This document shows, piece after piece, positions 53,900-61,681 of a stretch of DNA of 64,000 nt. Source of the DNA: Rhodococcoides corynebacterioides (GTDB lineage: Bacteria > Actinomycetota > Actinomycetes > Mycobacteriales > Mycobacteriaceae); NCBI RefSeq assembly GCF_019834675.1, contig NZ_JABUBU010000001.1, forward strand, positions 496,001 through 560,000, in the 5' to 3' direction. Position numbers and translations under genes: made by a program. The notes beneath the pieces are model-generated. The model was given only the letters and a program-made list of their open reading frames with translations. It was not told the origin of the DNA and made no database searches. Each line of letters starts with the position of its first letter. Within the stretch, counting starts at the first letter, position 1.

Positions 53900-54925
53900 A
53901 TGACCACGTCCACGCGCATCGTCCTCGCTTCCCGCCCCACCGGAGCCCCGACCGCCGAGAACTTCCGTACCGAGACCGCCGACCTCCCGGAGGTCGGCGA
54001 CGGTCAGGTGTTGCTGAAGGTTCTCTATCTCTCGCTCGACCCCTATATGCGGGGACGGATGAGCGATGCCGAGTCGTACGCCGAGCCCGTCGCGGTGGAC
54101 GGCGTCATGTGCGGCGGCACCGTCGCCGAGGTCGTCGAGTCCCGCAGCGACGCCCTGCCGGTGGGATCGGTCGTGCTGTCCTATTCCGGCTGGCAGACCC
54201 ACGAGGTGGTCGACGCCTCCTCGGTGCGACGCCTCGATCCCGACCGAGCGCCGATCTCCACGGCCGTCGGTGTGCTCGGCATGCCGGGATTCACCGCCTA
54301 CGCGGGCATGACCGTGATCGGGCAGCCCAAGGAGGGGGAGACGGTGGTGGTCGCGGCGGCGAGCGGGCCGGTCGGGTCGGCGGTCGGACAGTTCGCGAAG
54401 ATCAAGGGTGCCCGCGCCGTGGGCATCGCGGGTGGACCGGAGAAGTGCGCGTACCTGATCGACGAGCTCGGCTTCGACGCCGCGGTCGACCACCGCGCCG
54501 ACGACTTCCGTGAGCAGCTCGCCGCGGCCACACCGGACGGCATCGACGTGTACTTCGAGAACGTGGGCGGCGCGGTCGCGCGCGCGGTGCTGCCGCGCCT
54601 GAATCTCTATGCGCGCGTGCCCGTGTGCGGGTTGATCGCGCAGTACAACGACACGCAGGCGCCCGAGGGACCGGACCGGCTGCCGGGCTTCTTCACCCGC
54701 GTGCTCACCAAGAGCCTGACGGTGCGCGGGTTCATCCAGAGCGAGTTCGTCGGTGAGCACTACAAGAATTTCCAGCGCGAGGTCTCGGAGTGGATCGCGG
54801 ACGGCCGATTCCGGTACCGGGAGGACGTGGTGGAGGGGCTCGAGAACGCCCCCGACGCGTTCTTCGGGCTGCTCGAGGGACGCAACTTCGGCAAGCTCGT
54901 GGTGAAGGTCGCCGACCGCGATTAG
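53900..54925 (+). CDS. NADP-dependent oxidoreductase, MDR family (prostaglandin reductase-like)
   Basis: A 341-residue zinc-independent medium-chain dehydrogenase/reductase. The N-terminal DPYMRGRMSDAESY is the hallmark of the leukotriene B4 dehydrogenase/prostaglandin reductase (and CurA) group, which reduces double bonds of alpha,beta-unsaturated carbonyls with NADPH. The cofactor loop is AAASGPVGSAVGQFAKIKG. FENVGGAVARAVLPRLN and VRGFIQSEF are further family blocks. Substrate unknown. It stands alone between its own -10 and that of the next gene. Confidence 0.9.
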   Translation: MTTSTRIVLASRPTGAPTAENFRTETADLPEVGDGQVLLKVLYLSLDPYMRGRMSDAESYAEPVAVDGVMCGGTVAEVVESRSDALPVGSVVLSYSGWQTHEVVDASSVRRLDPDRAPISTAVGVLGMPGFTAYAGMTVIGQPKEGETVVVAAASGPVGSAVGQFAKIKGARAVGIAGGPEKCAYLIDELGFDAAVDHRADDFREQLAAATPDGIDVYFENVGGAVARAVLPRLNLYARVPVCGLIAQYNDTQAPEGPDRLPGFFTRVLTKSLTVRGFIQSEFVGEHYKNFQREVSEWIADGRFRYREDVVEGLENAPDAFFGLLEGRNFGKLVVKVADRD

Positions 54926-54928
54926 AGT
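54923..54928 (+). promoter_or_regulatory. -10 box for the 55-kb hydrolase gene (leaderless)
   Basis: TAGAGT overlaps the stop of the reductase gene and ends six bases before the GTG at 54935. Confidence 0.5.
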
Positions 54929-54934
54929 ACACGT

Positions 54935-56119
54935 GTGCACTCGAATCCCCCACGCGTCCGCCGCCGTAACGAGGTGGCCGGCGCGGCGACCGTCCTGGCC
55001 TCGGCCGTCGACATCCTGTCCCGGCCGGTCCAGGGCACGCACCGCGCGGTGAACGACGTCGTGTTCGGGGTGCTCGGGCGGCCGGCCGCCCCGATCCGCG
55101 CGGTGAACGACGGCATCGCGGACGCCGTGTACGCCGCGGTGCGGGGAGGCAGCGCCGCGATCGCGAAGGCGGTGGCCACGGGGTCCGAGCTGCTCCCGGA
55201 CGAGACCGTCTCGCACGCGGTGACCTCGTCGGCCACCGGATCGGTCCTGGTGGGGGCGGTCAACGGGCTGCTCGGCGATCGATTGGTCGCCGAGGCCAAC
55301 GACCTCGCCGTCGAACTCGGCCCCCACCACCGGCGCCGCGTCGTCGCCAACGAGACGGCCGAGCTGACGACGGCGTTCCCCTTCGCCACCGGGCATCTCG
55401 CGGTGCTCGTGCACGGTCTCGGCGAAACCGAACAGGCGTGGTACTACCGCCACGACGGCCGTGGCAGTTACGGCGAGACGTTGGCCGCCCACGGGATCTC
55501 CGCGGTGTGCCTGCGGTACAACACCGGCAGGGGCATCGTCGACAACGGCGCAGCGCTCGCCGACCTGCTCGACCGCGTCGTCACGGCCTGGCCGGTCCCG
55601 GTCGAGCGCATCGATCTGGTGGGCCACTCCATGGGCGGACTGGTGCTGCGCCGTGCCTGCGGGGTCGAGGCGAGCCGAGCCACGTGGCTGCCCCTGGTCC
55701 ACACGGCCTGCTACCTGGGCACACCGCACGAGGGTGCCCCCCTGGCCACCGGCGTGTACCACCTGTCGCGGGCGCTGCGGCGGGTGAAGCGCACCGCCGT
55801 GTGGTCCGATCTGCTGGACGTCCGCAGCCGGGGCGTGGACGATCTTCGGCTGGCCACCGACGTTCCACTCGCGCCGGGAATTCGGCACGTCGCCGTGCAG
55901 GCGACGCTCGCGGAGGACCCGCACGCCTGGTGGGCCGACGCCGTCGGGGACGGGCTGGTGACCCTGCGCAGCGCGCGTGGTCCGGTGTCCGAGGTCTACA
56001 CCCTGCCCGGCACGGGCCACCTCGCCCTGCTGTCCGACCCGCGGGTGTCCCGCGTGCTCGTCGACCTCATGACCGACGCCTCTCCGCGACGGATCAGTCA
56101 GGTCGCCGCCGGCGCCTGA
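54935..56119 (+). CDS. Alpha/beta hydrolase (Rv1192-like)
   Basis: A 394-residue alpha/beta hydrolase. The first 125 residues are a helical, alanine/valine-rich N-terminal region (DILSRPVQGTHRAVNDVVFG) without a signal peptide. The hydrolase core follows: HGLGETEQAWYYR (oxyanion loop), LVGHSMGGLVLRRA with the nucleophilic serine, YLGTPHEGAPLATGVY, and a C-terminal GTGHLALLSDPR carrying the histidine. The lipase-like GTPHxG motif suggests a lipid ester substrate. Position next to the FadD36-like gene matches Rv1192. It overlaps the convergent crotonase gene by 22 bases. Confidence 0.82.
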   Translation: MHSNPPRVRRRNEVAGAATVLASAVDILSRPVQGTHRAVNDVVFGVLGRPAAPIRAVNDGIADAVYAAVRGGSAAIAKAVATGSELLPDETVSHAVTSSATGSVLVGAVNGLLGDRLVAEANDLAVELGPHHRRRVVANETAELTTAFPFATGHLAVLVHGLGETEQAWYYRHDGRGSYGETLAAHGISAVCLRYNTGRGIVDNGAALADLLDRVVTAWPVPVERIDLVGHSMGGLVLRRACGVEASRATWLPLVHTACYLGTPHEGAPLATGVYHLSRALRRVKRTAVWSDLLDVRSRGVDDLRLATDVPLAPGIRHVAVQATLAEDPHAWWADAVGDGLVTLRSARGPVSEVYTLPGTGHLALLSDPRVSRVLVDLMTDASPRRISQVAAGA

Positions 56120-57108
56120 GGCTTGGCGTCGCCGAACGGCTCGTCACGTTCGCGGACGGCCTCACGGAACCCGACCGTCGCCGCGCGGGTCTGGAAGGCG
56201 TACCCCTCCCGGGTGTGCCGGGAGATGCCGTCGAACACCGTGGAGATCATGGTGGACGTCGCCACCCCCGACGCGAGCAACGCGCTGTTCAGGGCGAGCT
56301 TGACCATCATCAGCTGGTTGATCGGCATCTGCGCGATACGCCCGACGAACTCCTCGGTCCGCGCGTCGAGCTCGTCGGCCGGGTGCGACTCGACGGCGAG
56401 GCCCCAGTCGACGGCTTGCCGCCCGATCAGGCAGTCGCCGGTGAACAGCAGACGCTTCGCCCGCTGGTCGCCGAGGCGGTGCGCCCACATGCCCGCGGCC
56501 GGGATCCCCCACACGCGCGTCGGTGGGTAGCCGATTCGCGCGTCGTCGGCGCACACGATCTGGTCGGCGTAGAGGGCGATGTCGGTGCCCCCGGCGACGG
56601 CGAAGCCGTGCACCTTGGCCACCACGGGCTTCGTGGCGTGCAGCAGGCTCGCGAAGCCGCGGTTGAAGCGGCTCATCATCGCGTAGTCCAGCATCGGATC
56701 CCACGTCCGCGAGGGGTCGTGGTTGCGGGCCTGCACGGTCGGATCGAGGGCTGTGCCCTCCGCACCCGACCCGTCCGTACCGTCGACCGGACGCGCGCCG
56801 TTCTCGGCGAAGACGGACAGGTCGTACCCACCGCAGAAGCCCTTGCCGCGGCCGGACAGCAGGATCACGTGGACCCGCGGATCGAGGTCGGCGCGTTCGA
56901 CCGCGTGCGCCAGGTCCAGCGGGGTGTCGGCCGTGATGGCGTTCCCGCGTTCGGGACGGTCGAAGGTGATCCGCGCGATGCGGCCGGTGACCTCGTAGGT
57001 CAGGGTCGTGTAGCGGGGGTCGTCCGTCCCCGCCGGGGCTCGGCCCGCGAACGCGCTGTCCTCGCCCTCGTCCCACCCGTCCCGCCAGGCGGCCGGGCGC
57101 TCGCTCAC
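56098..57108 (-). CDS. Crotonase/enoyl-CoA hydratase family protein
   Basis: A 336-residue crotonase-fold protein. The oxyanion-hole segments are LLSGRGKGFCGGYDLSVFAE (first CoA-binding loop) and VHGFAVAGGTDIALYADQIV (second). An insertion of about 45 residues (ENGARPVDGTDGSGAEGTAL...) between them and a 35-residue N-terminal extension make it longer than standard hydratases (about 260). Catalytic glutamates of enoyl-CoA hydratase are not obvious at the second site (RVWGIPAAGMWAHRLG), so isomerase or other crotonase activity is possible. The GTG overlaps the stop of the upstream acyl-CoA dehydrogenase gene (GTGA). Confidence 0.82.
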   Translation of the reverse strand: MSERPAAWRDGWDEGEDSAFAGRAPAGTDDPRYTTLTYEVTGRIARITFDRPERGNAITADTPLDLAHAVERADLDPRVHVILLSGRGKGFCGGYDLSVFAENGARPVDGTDGSGAEGTALDPTVQARNHDPSRTWDPMLDYAMMSRFNRGFASLLHATKPVVAKVHGFAVAGGTDIALYADQIVCADDARIGYPPTRVWGIPAAGMWAHRLGDQRAKRLLFTGDCLIGRQAVDWGLAVESHPADELDARTEEFVGRIAQMPINQLMMVKLALNSALLASGVATSTMISTVFDGISRHTREGYAFQTRAATVGFREAVRERDEPFGDAKPQAPAAT

Positions 57109-58742
57109 GCGCCCACCTTCGGGGTGTTGCGCTCGATGATCGCGGCGGTGTCGACCCCGGTGGGCAGGGTGCCGAAGACGGTGCCCCAGTCGCCGCCGAG
57201 CCGGGTGGCGGTGAACGCGTCCGCCACCGCGGGATGGCCGTGCCGCACCAGCAACGACCCCTGCAGGGTCAGCGCGAGATCGCCCACGACGCGCCGTGCG
57301 CGGTGTTCGAGCGAGGCGACGTCGGTGAACGCCGACTTGACCCGGCGCACCGCCGCGTCGAGGGCGTCGTCGGCGCCGGCCGCGCTGTCGAGCTCGTCGA
57401 ACAGCACGGTCAGCGTCTCCGGTTGACGGGCCACCGCGCGCAGCGTGTCCAGCGCGGCGACGTTGCCGGAGCCCTCCCAGATGGAGAGCAACGGTGCTTC
57501 CCGGTACAGCTTGGGCATGCCCGACTCCTCGGCATACCCGTTGCCGCCCAGGCATTCCAACGCTTCGGCCGCGTGCGCCGGGCCGCGCTTGCACACGTAG
57601 TACTTGCTCACCGCCAGCCCGATCCGGCGGAGCAGCGCGGCACGCTCGTCACCCGCCGCGGCCCGGTCGGTGAGTGCCACGAGCCACAGGGCCACCGTCG
57701 TCGAGGCCTCGGCCTCCACGGCGAGGTCCGCGAGCACGTTGCGCATTGCCGGCTGGTCCACCAACTGCTTGCCGAACGCGGCCCGGTGCGTCGCGTGGTG
57801 GATCGCCCGCGCCGTGGCGTCGCGCATCCCCGTCGCGCTGCCCAGCGTGCAGTCCAGTCGGGTCATGTTGACCATCTCGATGATGGTCCGCACGCCGCGG
57901 CCTTCCTCGCCGACCAACCACGCCGTGGCGCCGTCGTACTCGACTTCGCTCGAGGCGTTGGAGTGGTTGCCCAGCTTGTCCTTCAGGCGCTGGATCGCCA
58001 TGGCGTTGCGGGTGCCGTCCGGCAGGATCCGCGGCAGCAGGAAGCAGGACAACCCGCTCTCGCTCTGGGCGAGGACGAGCAGGATGTCCGACATCGGGGC
58101 CGAGGTGAACCACTTGTGGCCGGTCAGCGACCACGTGCCGTCCGGCCGCGGCACGGCCGTGGTGGTGTTGGCCCGCACGTCGGAGCCGCCCTGCTTCTCC
58201 GTCATCGACATGCCCGCGATCAGCCCGCCCTTTTCCAGCGGCGGCCGGAACGACGGGTCGTAGACCCGCGTGGTGAGCAGGGGCTCGTACTGCGCGGCGA
58301 GGTCCGGGTTCGCGCGCAGCGCCGGCACCACAGCGTAGGTCATCGAGATCGGACAGCCGTGCCCGGCGTCGACGACGCTCCACACGCTCGACGTCGCGGC
58401 GCGGACGAGGTGCGCGTGCGGCGACTCCTCGGCCCACGGTGCGCCGTGCAGGCCGAGATCGACTGCCGTGCGCATCAATTCGTGGTAGGCGGGGTCGTAG
58501 ATCACCTCGTCGACGCGGTTGCCGTAGCGATCGTGGGTGTGCAGGACCGGCGGATGGGCCTCGGCCAGCTCACCCCACCGCTGCGCGCGGGCGCTTCCGG
58601 CCAGTCGGCCCACTCGGTGCAACTCCGCCTCGGCGTCGCCCGCCCCCTCGCGGTGGAGCGCCTCGAGCAGCACGGGCTGATCCGCGACGTCGTACTCGAC
58701 CAACGGCGGGACCTGGTTGGTGACGGTGTGGGTGGGTGTCAT
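57105..58742 (-). CDS. Acyl-CoA dehydrogenase, AidB-like
   Basis: A 545-residue flavoprotein of the AidB branch, longer than standard acyl-CoA dehydrogenases (about 380-400). Features are GMSMTEKQGGSDVRANTTTA (FAD/substrate block), GHKWFTSAPMSDILLVLAQS, RLKDKLGNHSNASSEVEYDG and ECLGGNGYAEESGMPKLYRE. E. coli AidB protects DNA during alkylation stress; actinobacterial homologs often take part in fatty-acid metabolism. It is flanked by TetR and crotonase genes with 4-base overlaps on both sides (ATGA, GTGA), making one three-gene operon. The regulator is probably responsive to an acyl-CoA or fatty acid (inference). Confidence 0.9.
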   Translation of the reverse strand: MTPTHTVTNQVPPLVEYDVADQPVLLEALHREGAGDAEAELHRVGRLAGSARAQRWGELAEAHPPVLHTHDRYGNRVDEVIYDPAYHELMRTAVDLGLHGAPWAEESPHAHLVRAATSSVWSVVDAGHGCPISMTYAVVPALRANPDLAAQYEPLLTTRVYDPSFRPPLEKGGLIAGMSMTEKQGGSDVRANTTTAVPRPDGTWSLTGHKWFTSAPMSDILLVLAQSESGLSCFLLPRILPDGTRNAMAIQRLKDKLGNHSNASSEVEYDGATAWLVGEEGRGVRTIIEMVNMTRLDCTLGSATGMRDATARAIHHATHRAAFGKQLVDQPAMRNVLADLAVEAEASTTVALWLVALTDRAAAGDERAALLRRIGLAVSKYYVCKRGPAHAAEALECLGGNGYAEESGMPKLYREAPLLSIWEGSGNVAALDTLRAVARQPETLTVLFDELDSAAGADDALDAAVRRVKSAFTDVASLEHRARRVVGDLALTLQGSLLVRHGHPAVADAFTATRLGGDWGTVFGTLPTGVDTAAIIERNTPKVGA

Positions 58743-59368
58743 GTGGTGCTCCTCACGACGGGATTCGGTGCGCCGAGCGCGCGGAGGGTGACGGTCTCGA
58801 GGGCGTCGATCACGCGGGCGTCGACGTCTCCGCGAGCGAGGGGGACCACCAGCGCCTCGCCGATGGCGCCGACGAGGCAGGCCGCCGTCAGGGACGCGTC
58901 CTGCTCGGGGAGTTCGCCGTCTCGGACGGCGGCGCGGATGGCTGCGGCGAGTGTGTCGGCGAACGACCGCCGGAAGGTGAGGCGCTCGGTCTCGACGAGG
59001 GCGTCGATGGGCTCGGCCAGCAGGGCGTAGGCGAGAGTCGGTGCGCGGCAGGCATGCTCGCAGAAGGTGCGGACCGCGGCGAGCACGGAGTCGGTGTGGG
59101 TGCCGGTCGCGGCGGCACGGTTCCCGGCCGCCGTCGCGGCGGCCACCTCACGGGTGCAGGCATCACGGAAGACCTCGGCGAGCAGGTCCCCCTTGCCGGG
59201 GAAGTAGCGGTAGACGGTGCCCACGCCGATGCCGGCACGGGCGGCGACCTCGGCCACCCCGCACCCGGCGTATCCGCGTTCGGCCACGAGGGACAGTGCG
59301 GCCGTGACGATCCGGGATCGGGCGGCGTCCAGCCGTTCCTGGACCGCCGCGGTTCGTCGGTACACCAC
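58739..59368 (-). CDS. TetR family transcriptional regulator
   Basis: A 209-residue TetR regulator. The N-terminal helix-turn-helix reads SRIVTAALSLVAERGYAGCG, then VAEVAARAGIGVGTVYRYFP, then GKGDLLAEVFRDA, the canonical TetR block. The C-terminal 130 residues form the ligand domain. It is the first gene of the operon with the AidB-like and crotonase genes, so it probably represses its own operon. The GTG at 59368 is chosen because a promoter with TTGACA and TTCACT boxes places the transcript start at that codon; the frame continues upstream only through the promoter. Confidence 0.92.
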   Translation of the reverse strand: MVYRRTAAVQERLDAARSRIVTAALSLVAERGYAGCGVAEVAARAGIGVGTVYRYFPGKGDLLAEVFRDACTREVAAATAAGNRAAATGTHTDSVLAAVRTFCEHACRAPTLAYALLAEPIDALVETERLTFRRSFADTLAAAIRAAVRDGELPEQDASLTAACLVGAIGEALVVPLARGDVDARVIDALETVTLRALGAPNPVVRSTT

Positions 59369-59375
59369 GGCAAGA

Positions 59376-59404
59376 AGTGAACGCCCGTTCCGCGGAAGTG
59401 TCAA
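59376..59404 (-). promoter_or_regulatory. Promoter and TetR operator of the AidB-like operon
   Basis: On the minus strand TTGACA (59404-59399), a 17-base spacer and TTCACT (59381-59376) form a near-consensus promoter, and the GTG start follows seven bases later. The palindrome GAACG-CC-CGTTC (59379-59390) covers the -10 and part of the spacer, an ideal site for TetR autorepression. Confidence 0.65.
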
Positions 59405-59437
59405 GGATGGAACAAAGATTCCGTTCTTACGGCGCCC

Positions 59438-60595
59438 GTGAGAGGGGACGGCACGAAGGTCAGTCTGCGCCGCGACTACGTGCGCGCGCAGACCGCAGCG
59501 AACATGCTCGAACACCGCTACGGATCGACCGTCCTGAACTCCCGCGAGCAGGACCGCGGTGTGCGTGGCCTGGAGCCGGCGGAGATCGAAACGACCCGGC
59601 GAACCGGTGCACCGGAACCGGTCCGCTACACCTTGGAACGGAAGGTCCGCGCCGCCGCCACGGTGTCGAAGACCGAAGCGGAGTTCGTGCGCCGGGTTTG
59701 CGCGGACGGCGTGCTAATACGCCCCCGGTACGACCGGGGCACGACCGGCACGGTGGTCGGGTACTCGGTCGCCGCGACCCCGGCCCGGGGCGACCGCGCA
59801 ACAGGAACGGCGCCCGTCTGGTACGGCGGCGGTCGGCTCTCCAAAGACCTGACGTTGCCGCGGCTGCGGGACGAGTGGGACACCTCCGCCCCGGCGAACG
59901 AGGCCGCAGCGCAGGAGTGGCGGGCGGCCCGCCAACGGTCGGCGGTCACCGTCGGCAACGGCCGCGAACGCGCCGGCCTCGACCCGGCGATGTACGCGCG
60001 CGCTGCGGCGGACATGGACCGGTGGAACACGTATTTGGCGTCGGTGCCCACATCCGATCGCGCGCAGTGGACACGCGCCGCAGGGCGCGCCTCCGGAGTG
60101 TTCGCAGCGTGGTCGGCCCGCATCGAATCGACACCGGGACCGCTGGCTGCTGCGTCGGCGTCACTGGCCCAATCGGCGCAGACCCCCGCCCACACCCGAG
60201 GGGAGGGCGCCGGCGCCAGGATGACCGCGGCCGCCGGTGCGGCGCTGGTGTTGTTGCAGGCGACGACGACCGACCCGACTGCAGCAATGGCGCTGTTGCT
60301 GCACCAACTGATGCGCACCCTCGATGCTGTCGCCGCAGCACATCGCGCTGCGGGTGAAGCGGACCGAGCGGCTCAGCTGGTCGACGTCCGAGCGCGACAC
60401 CTCGATGCGCTCCACACGCGGTTGGCGAACCCGATGACTGCGGCGAGCGCGTTCGAAGTGCACCACGAATCGGTGCGCCGTGGGCAGTTGCGAGATGCAG
60501 CGACGGTGTCGATCGCCGCGCCCGAGTCGGCGGGCCGCAGTACCCGGCCCGGTGTCCGGCGGACGCAGCACGATCGTTCCGGCCGGGAACGCTGA
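59438..60595 (+). pseudogene. Relaxase C-terminal remnant (mobilisation protein lacking its nuclease domain)
   Basis: A 385-codon open frame resembling the C-terminal portion of actinobacterial plasmid/ICE relaxases: TKTEAEFVRRV-like SKTEAEFVRRVCADGVLIRP, then VVGYSVAATP, VWYGGGRLSKDLTLPRLRDE, and a helical alanine-rich tail (GPLAAASASLAQSAQTPAHT). Full relaxases begin with an HUH nuclease domain of about 200 residues carrying the catalytic Tyr and His cluster. None is present, because the sequence 5' of 59438 is the TetR promoter. The start here is fortuitous, and the gene is most likely a truncated remnant marking the edge of an integrated element. Confidence 0.6.
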
Positions 60596-60652
60596 GCGCT
60601 CCGGCGGCGATCGTGAACGGCATGGCACAGACGAGAACAAACCGCACGCAAC

Positions 60653-60658
60653 TAATGT
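60653..60658 (+). promoter_or_regulatory. Possible -10 box of the ABC-3C operon
   Basis: TAATGT ends eight bases before the ATG at 60667. An inverted repeat GTTC-N8-GAAC (60657-60672) overlaps the start codon and could be an operator. Confidence 0.3.
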
Positions 60659-60666
60659 TCGACCGT

Positions 60667-61455
60667 ATGAACACCACTGCGCGCGATCCGGTGCCGAAGG
60701 CGCAGGAGAAGGTTGTCATCGCCCGCAGCGGTAACCAATGCGCATACCCCGGCTGCGCACTGGAACTGACCGTGAACCCTCAAAGCGTGGGGGATCAGCC
60801 GAAGGCGACAGGCAAGGTTGCGCACATCGCTGGTGCAAGTCCGAACGGTCCCCGTTACGACCCGGACATGTCCACGCCCGAGCGTGGATCAGCGAACAAC
60901 CTCATCTACCTGTGCGGAACACATCACGACGCGATCGATGCGCAGCTGCATCACCACACTCGCGAGTTTCTGATTGGCGCGAAGAAGGACCACGAGCAGG
61001 CTGTAGCACGCGCCGTGCGAACCGGTCTCGGCCACGTAACCTACGCCGAGCTCGAAGTTGTGTGCACGGTCATGGCGGGTGACGCAGTCTCGCTGCAGCC
61101 CGGAGGGGTCGAATTGGCTGTGCCGCTTCAGCAAAAGATCGAGGTGAACAACCTGGGGACGCAGTCGGTGCAGCGAATCACCGACGGGCTGTCTCAGGCA
61201 ACGCGCGTCCGAGTGTTCATCGCGTTCCAAAGCACTTCACAGCCGGGCTTTGGTACCCGACTGGTAGCCCGCTTCAAGAGCGACTACTACAAAGCCCTGG
61301 CAGATGGGGTCGACGACCCCGACGTCCTCTTCGACTACATGGTGCAGACGGCTTACGCCAATTCCGGGCCCCGCGATACCACGGCGACGCGCGCCGCCGC
61401 TCTCGCTGTTGTGGCGTACCTCTTCGAGCTGTGCGAGATCTTCGAACGTGAGTGA
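60667..61455 (+). CDS. ABC-3C system HNH-nuclease effector protein
   Basis: A 262-residue protein with an N-terminal HNH nuclease: CAYPGC (C25, C30), HIAGASPNGPRYD (H53), NNLIYLCGTHHDAIDAQ (C83, H86, H87). This is the Cys-pair HNH arrangement found in many defence nucleases. The C-terminal half (about 120-262) is a separate helical domain that in ABC-three-component systems contacts the partner proteins. It is the first gene of a coupled three-gene operon: its stop overlaps the next start by eight bases. ATG at 60667 puts the nuclease near the N-terminus; GTG at 60613 or ATG at 60622 would add 15-18 residues. Base composition is visibly less GC-rich than the core genes. Confidence 0.75.
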   Translation: MNTTARDPVPKAQEKVVIARSGNQCAYPGCALELTVNPQSVGDQPKATGKVAHIAGASPNGPRYDPDMSTPERGSANNLIYLCGTHHDAIDAQLHHHTREFLIGAKKDHEQAVARAVRTGLGHVTYAELEVVCTVMAGDAVSLQPGGVELAVPLQQKIEVNNLGTQSVQRITDGLSQATRVRVFIAFQSTSQPGFGTRLVARFKSDYYKALADGVDDPDVLFDYMVQTAYANSGPRDTTATRAAALAVVAYLFELCEIFERE

Positions 61456-61681
61456 GATCTTCCCGAGCAAGTTCACTCCTGTGGAGCGAACGATCGTAGG
61501 TGAGGCGGCAGCGTTGCTAAGCCTGCTCGCTGGGCGAAGCGTGAGCATCGGCCAGCTGTACGCCGAGCATCGGCAACTAGCAGACGCCTCGTCAACCTAT
61601 GACTCTTTCGCGGCGGCTCTGACTCTGTTGTACGGGGCCGGCGCGCTGACCTACACCGATCGAATCGTGAGGCTCACCTAG
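61448..61681 (+). CDS. ABC-3C system middle component
   Basis: A 77-residue protein between the nuclease and the ATPase genes, as expected for the middle component (MC) of ABC-three-component systems. It is helical with a winged-helix-like pattern (PVERTIVGEAAALLSLLAGR, then SIGQLYAEHRQLADASSTY) and ends in a short strand (GALTYTDRIVRLT). The GTG at 61448 lies inside the end of the effector gene, and its stop shares one base with the ATPase start (TAGTG). MC proteins are thought to bridge effector and ATPase. The family was recognised mainly by context. Confidence 0.6.
   Translation: MSEIFPSKFTPVERTIVGEAAALLSLLAGRSVSIGQLYAEHRQLADASSTYDSFAAALTLLYGAGALTYTDRIVRLT

Noticed and set aside
60651..60672. 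A LexA box before the ABC-3C operon (GTTCGA...GAAC)
   Set aside because: The half-sites face the wrong way (GTTC-N8-GAAC instead of TCGAAC-N4-GTTCGA), so SOS control is not supported; it is noted only as an inverted repeat.
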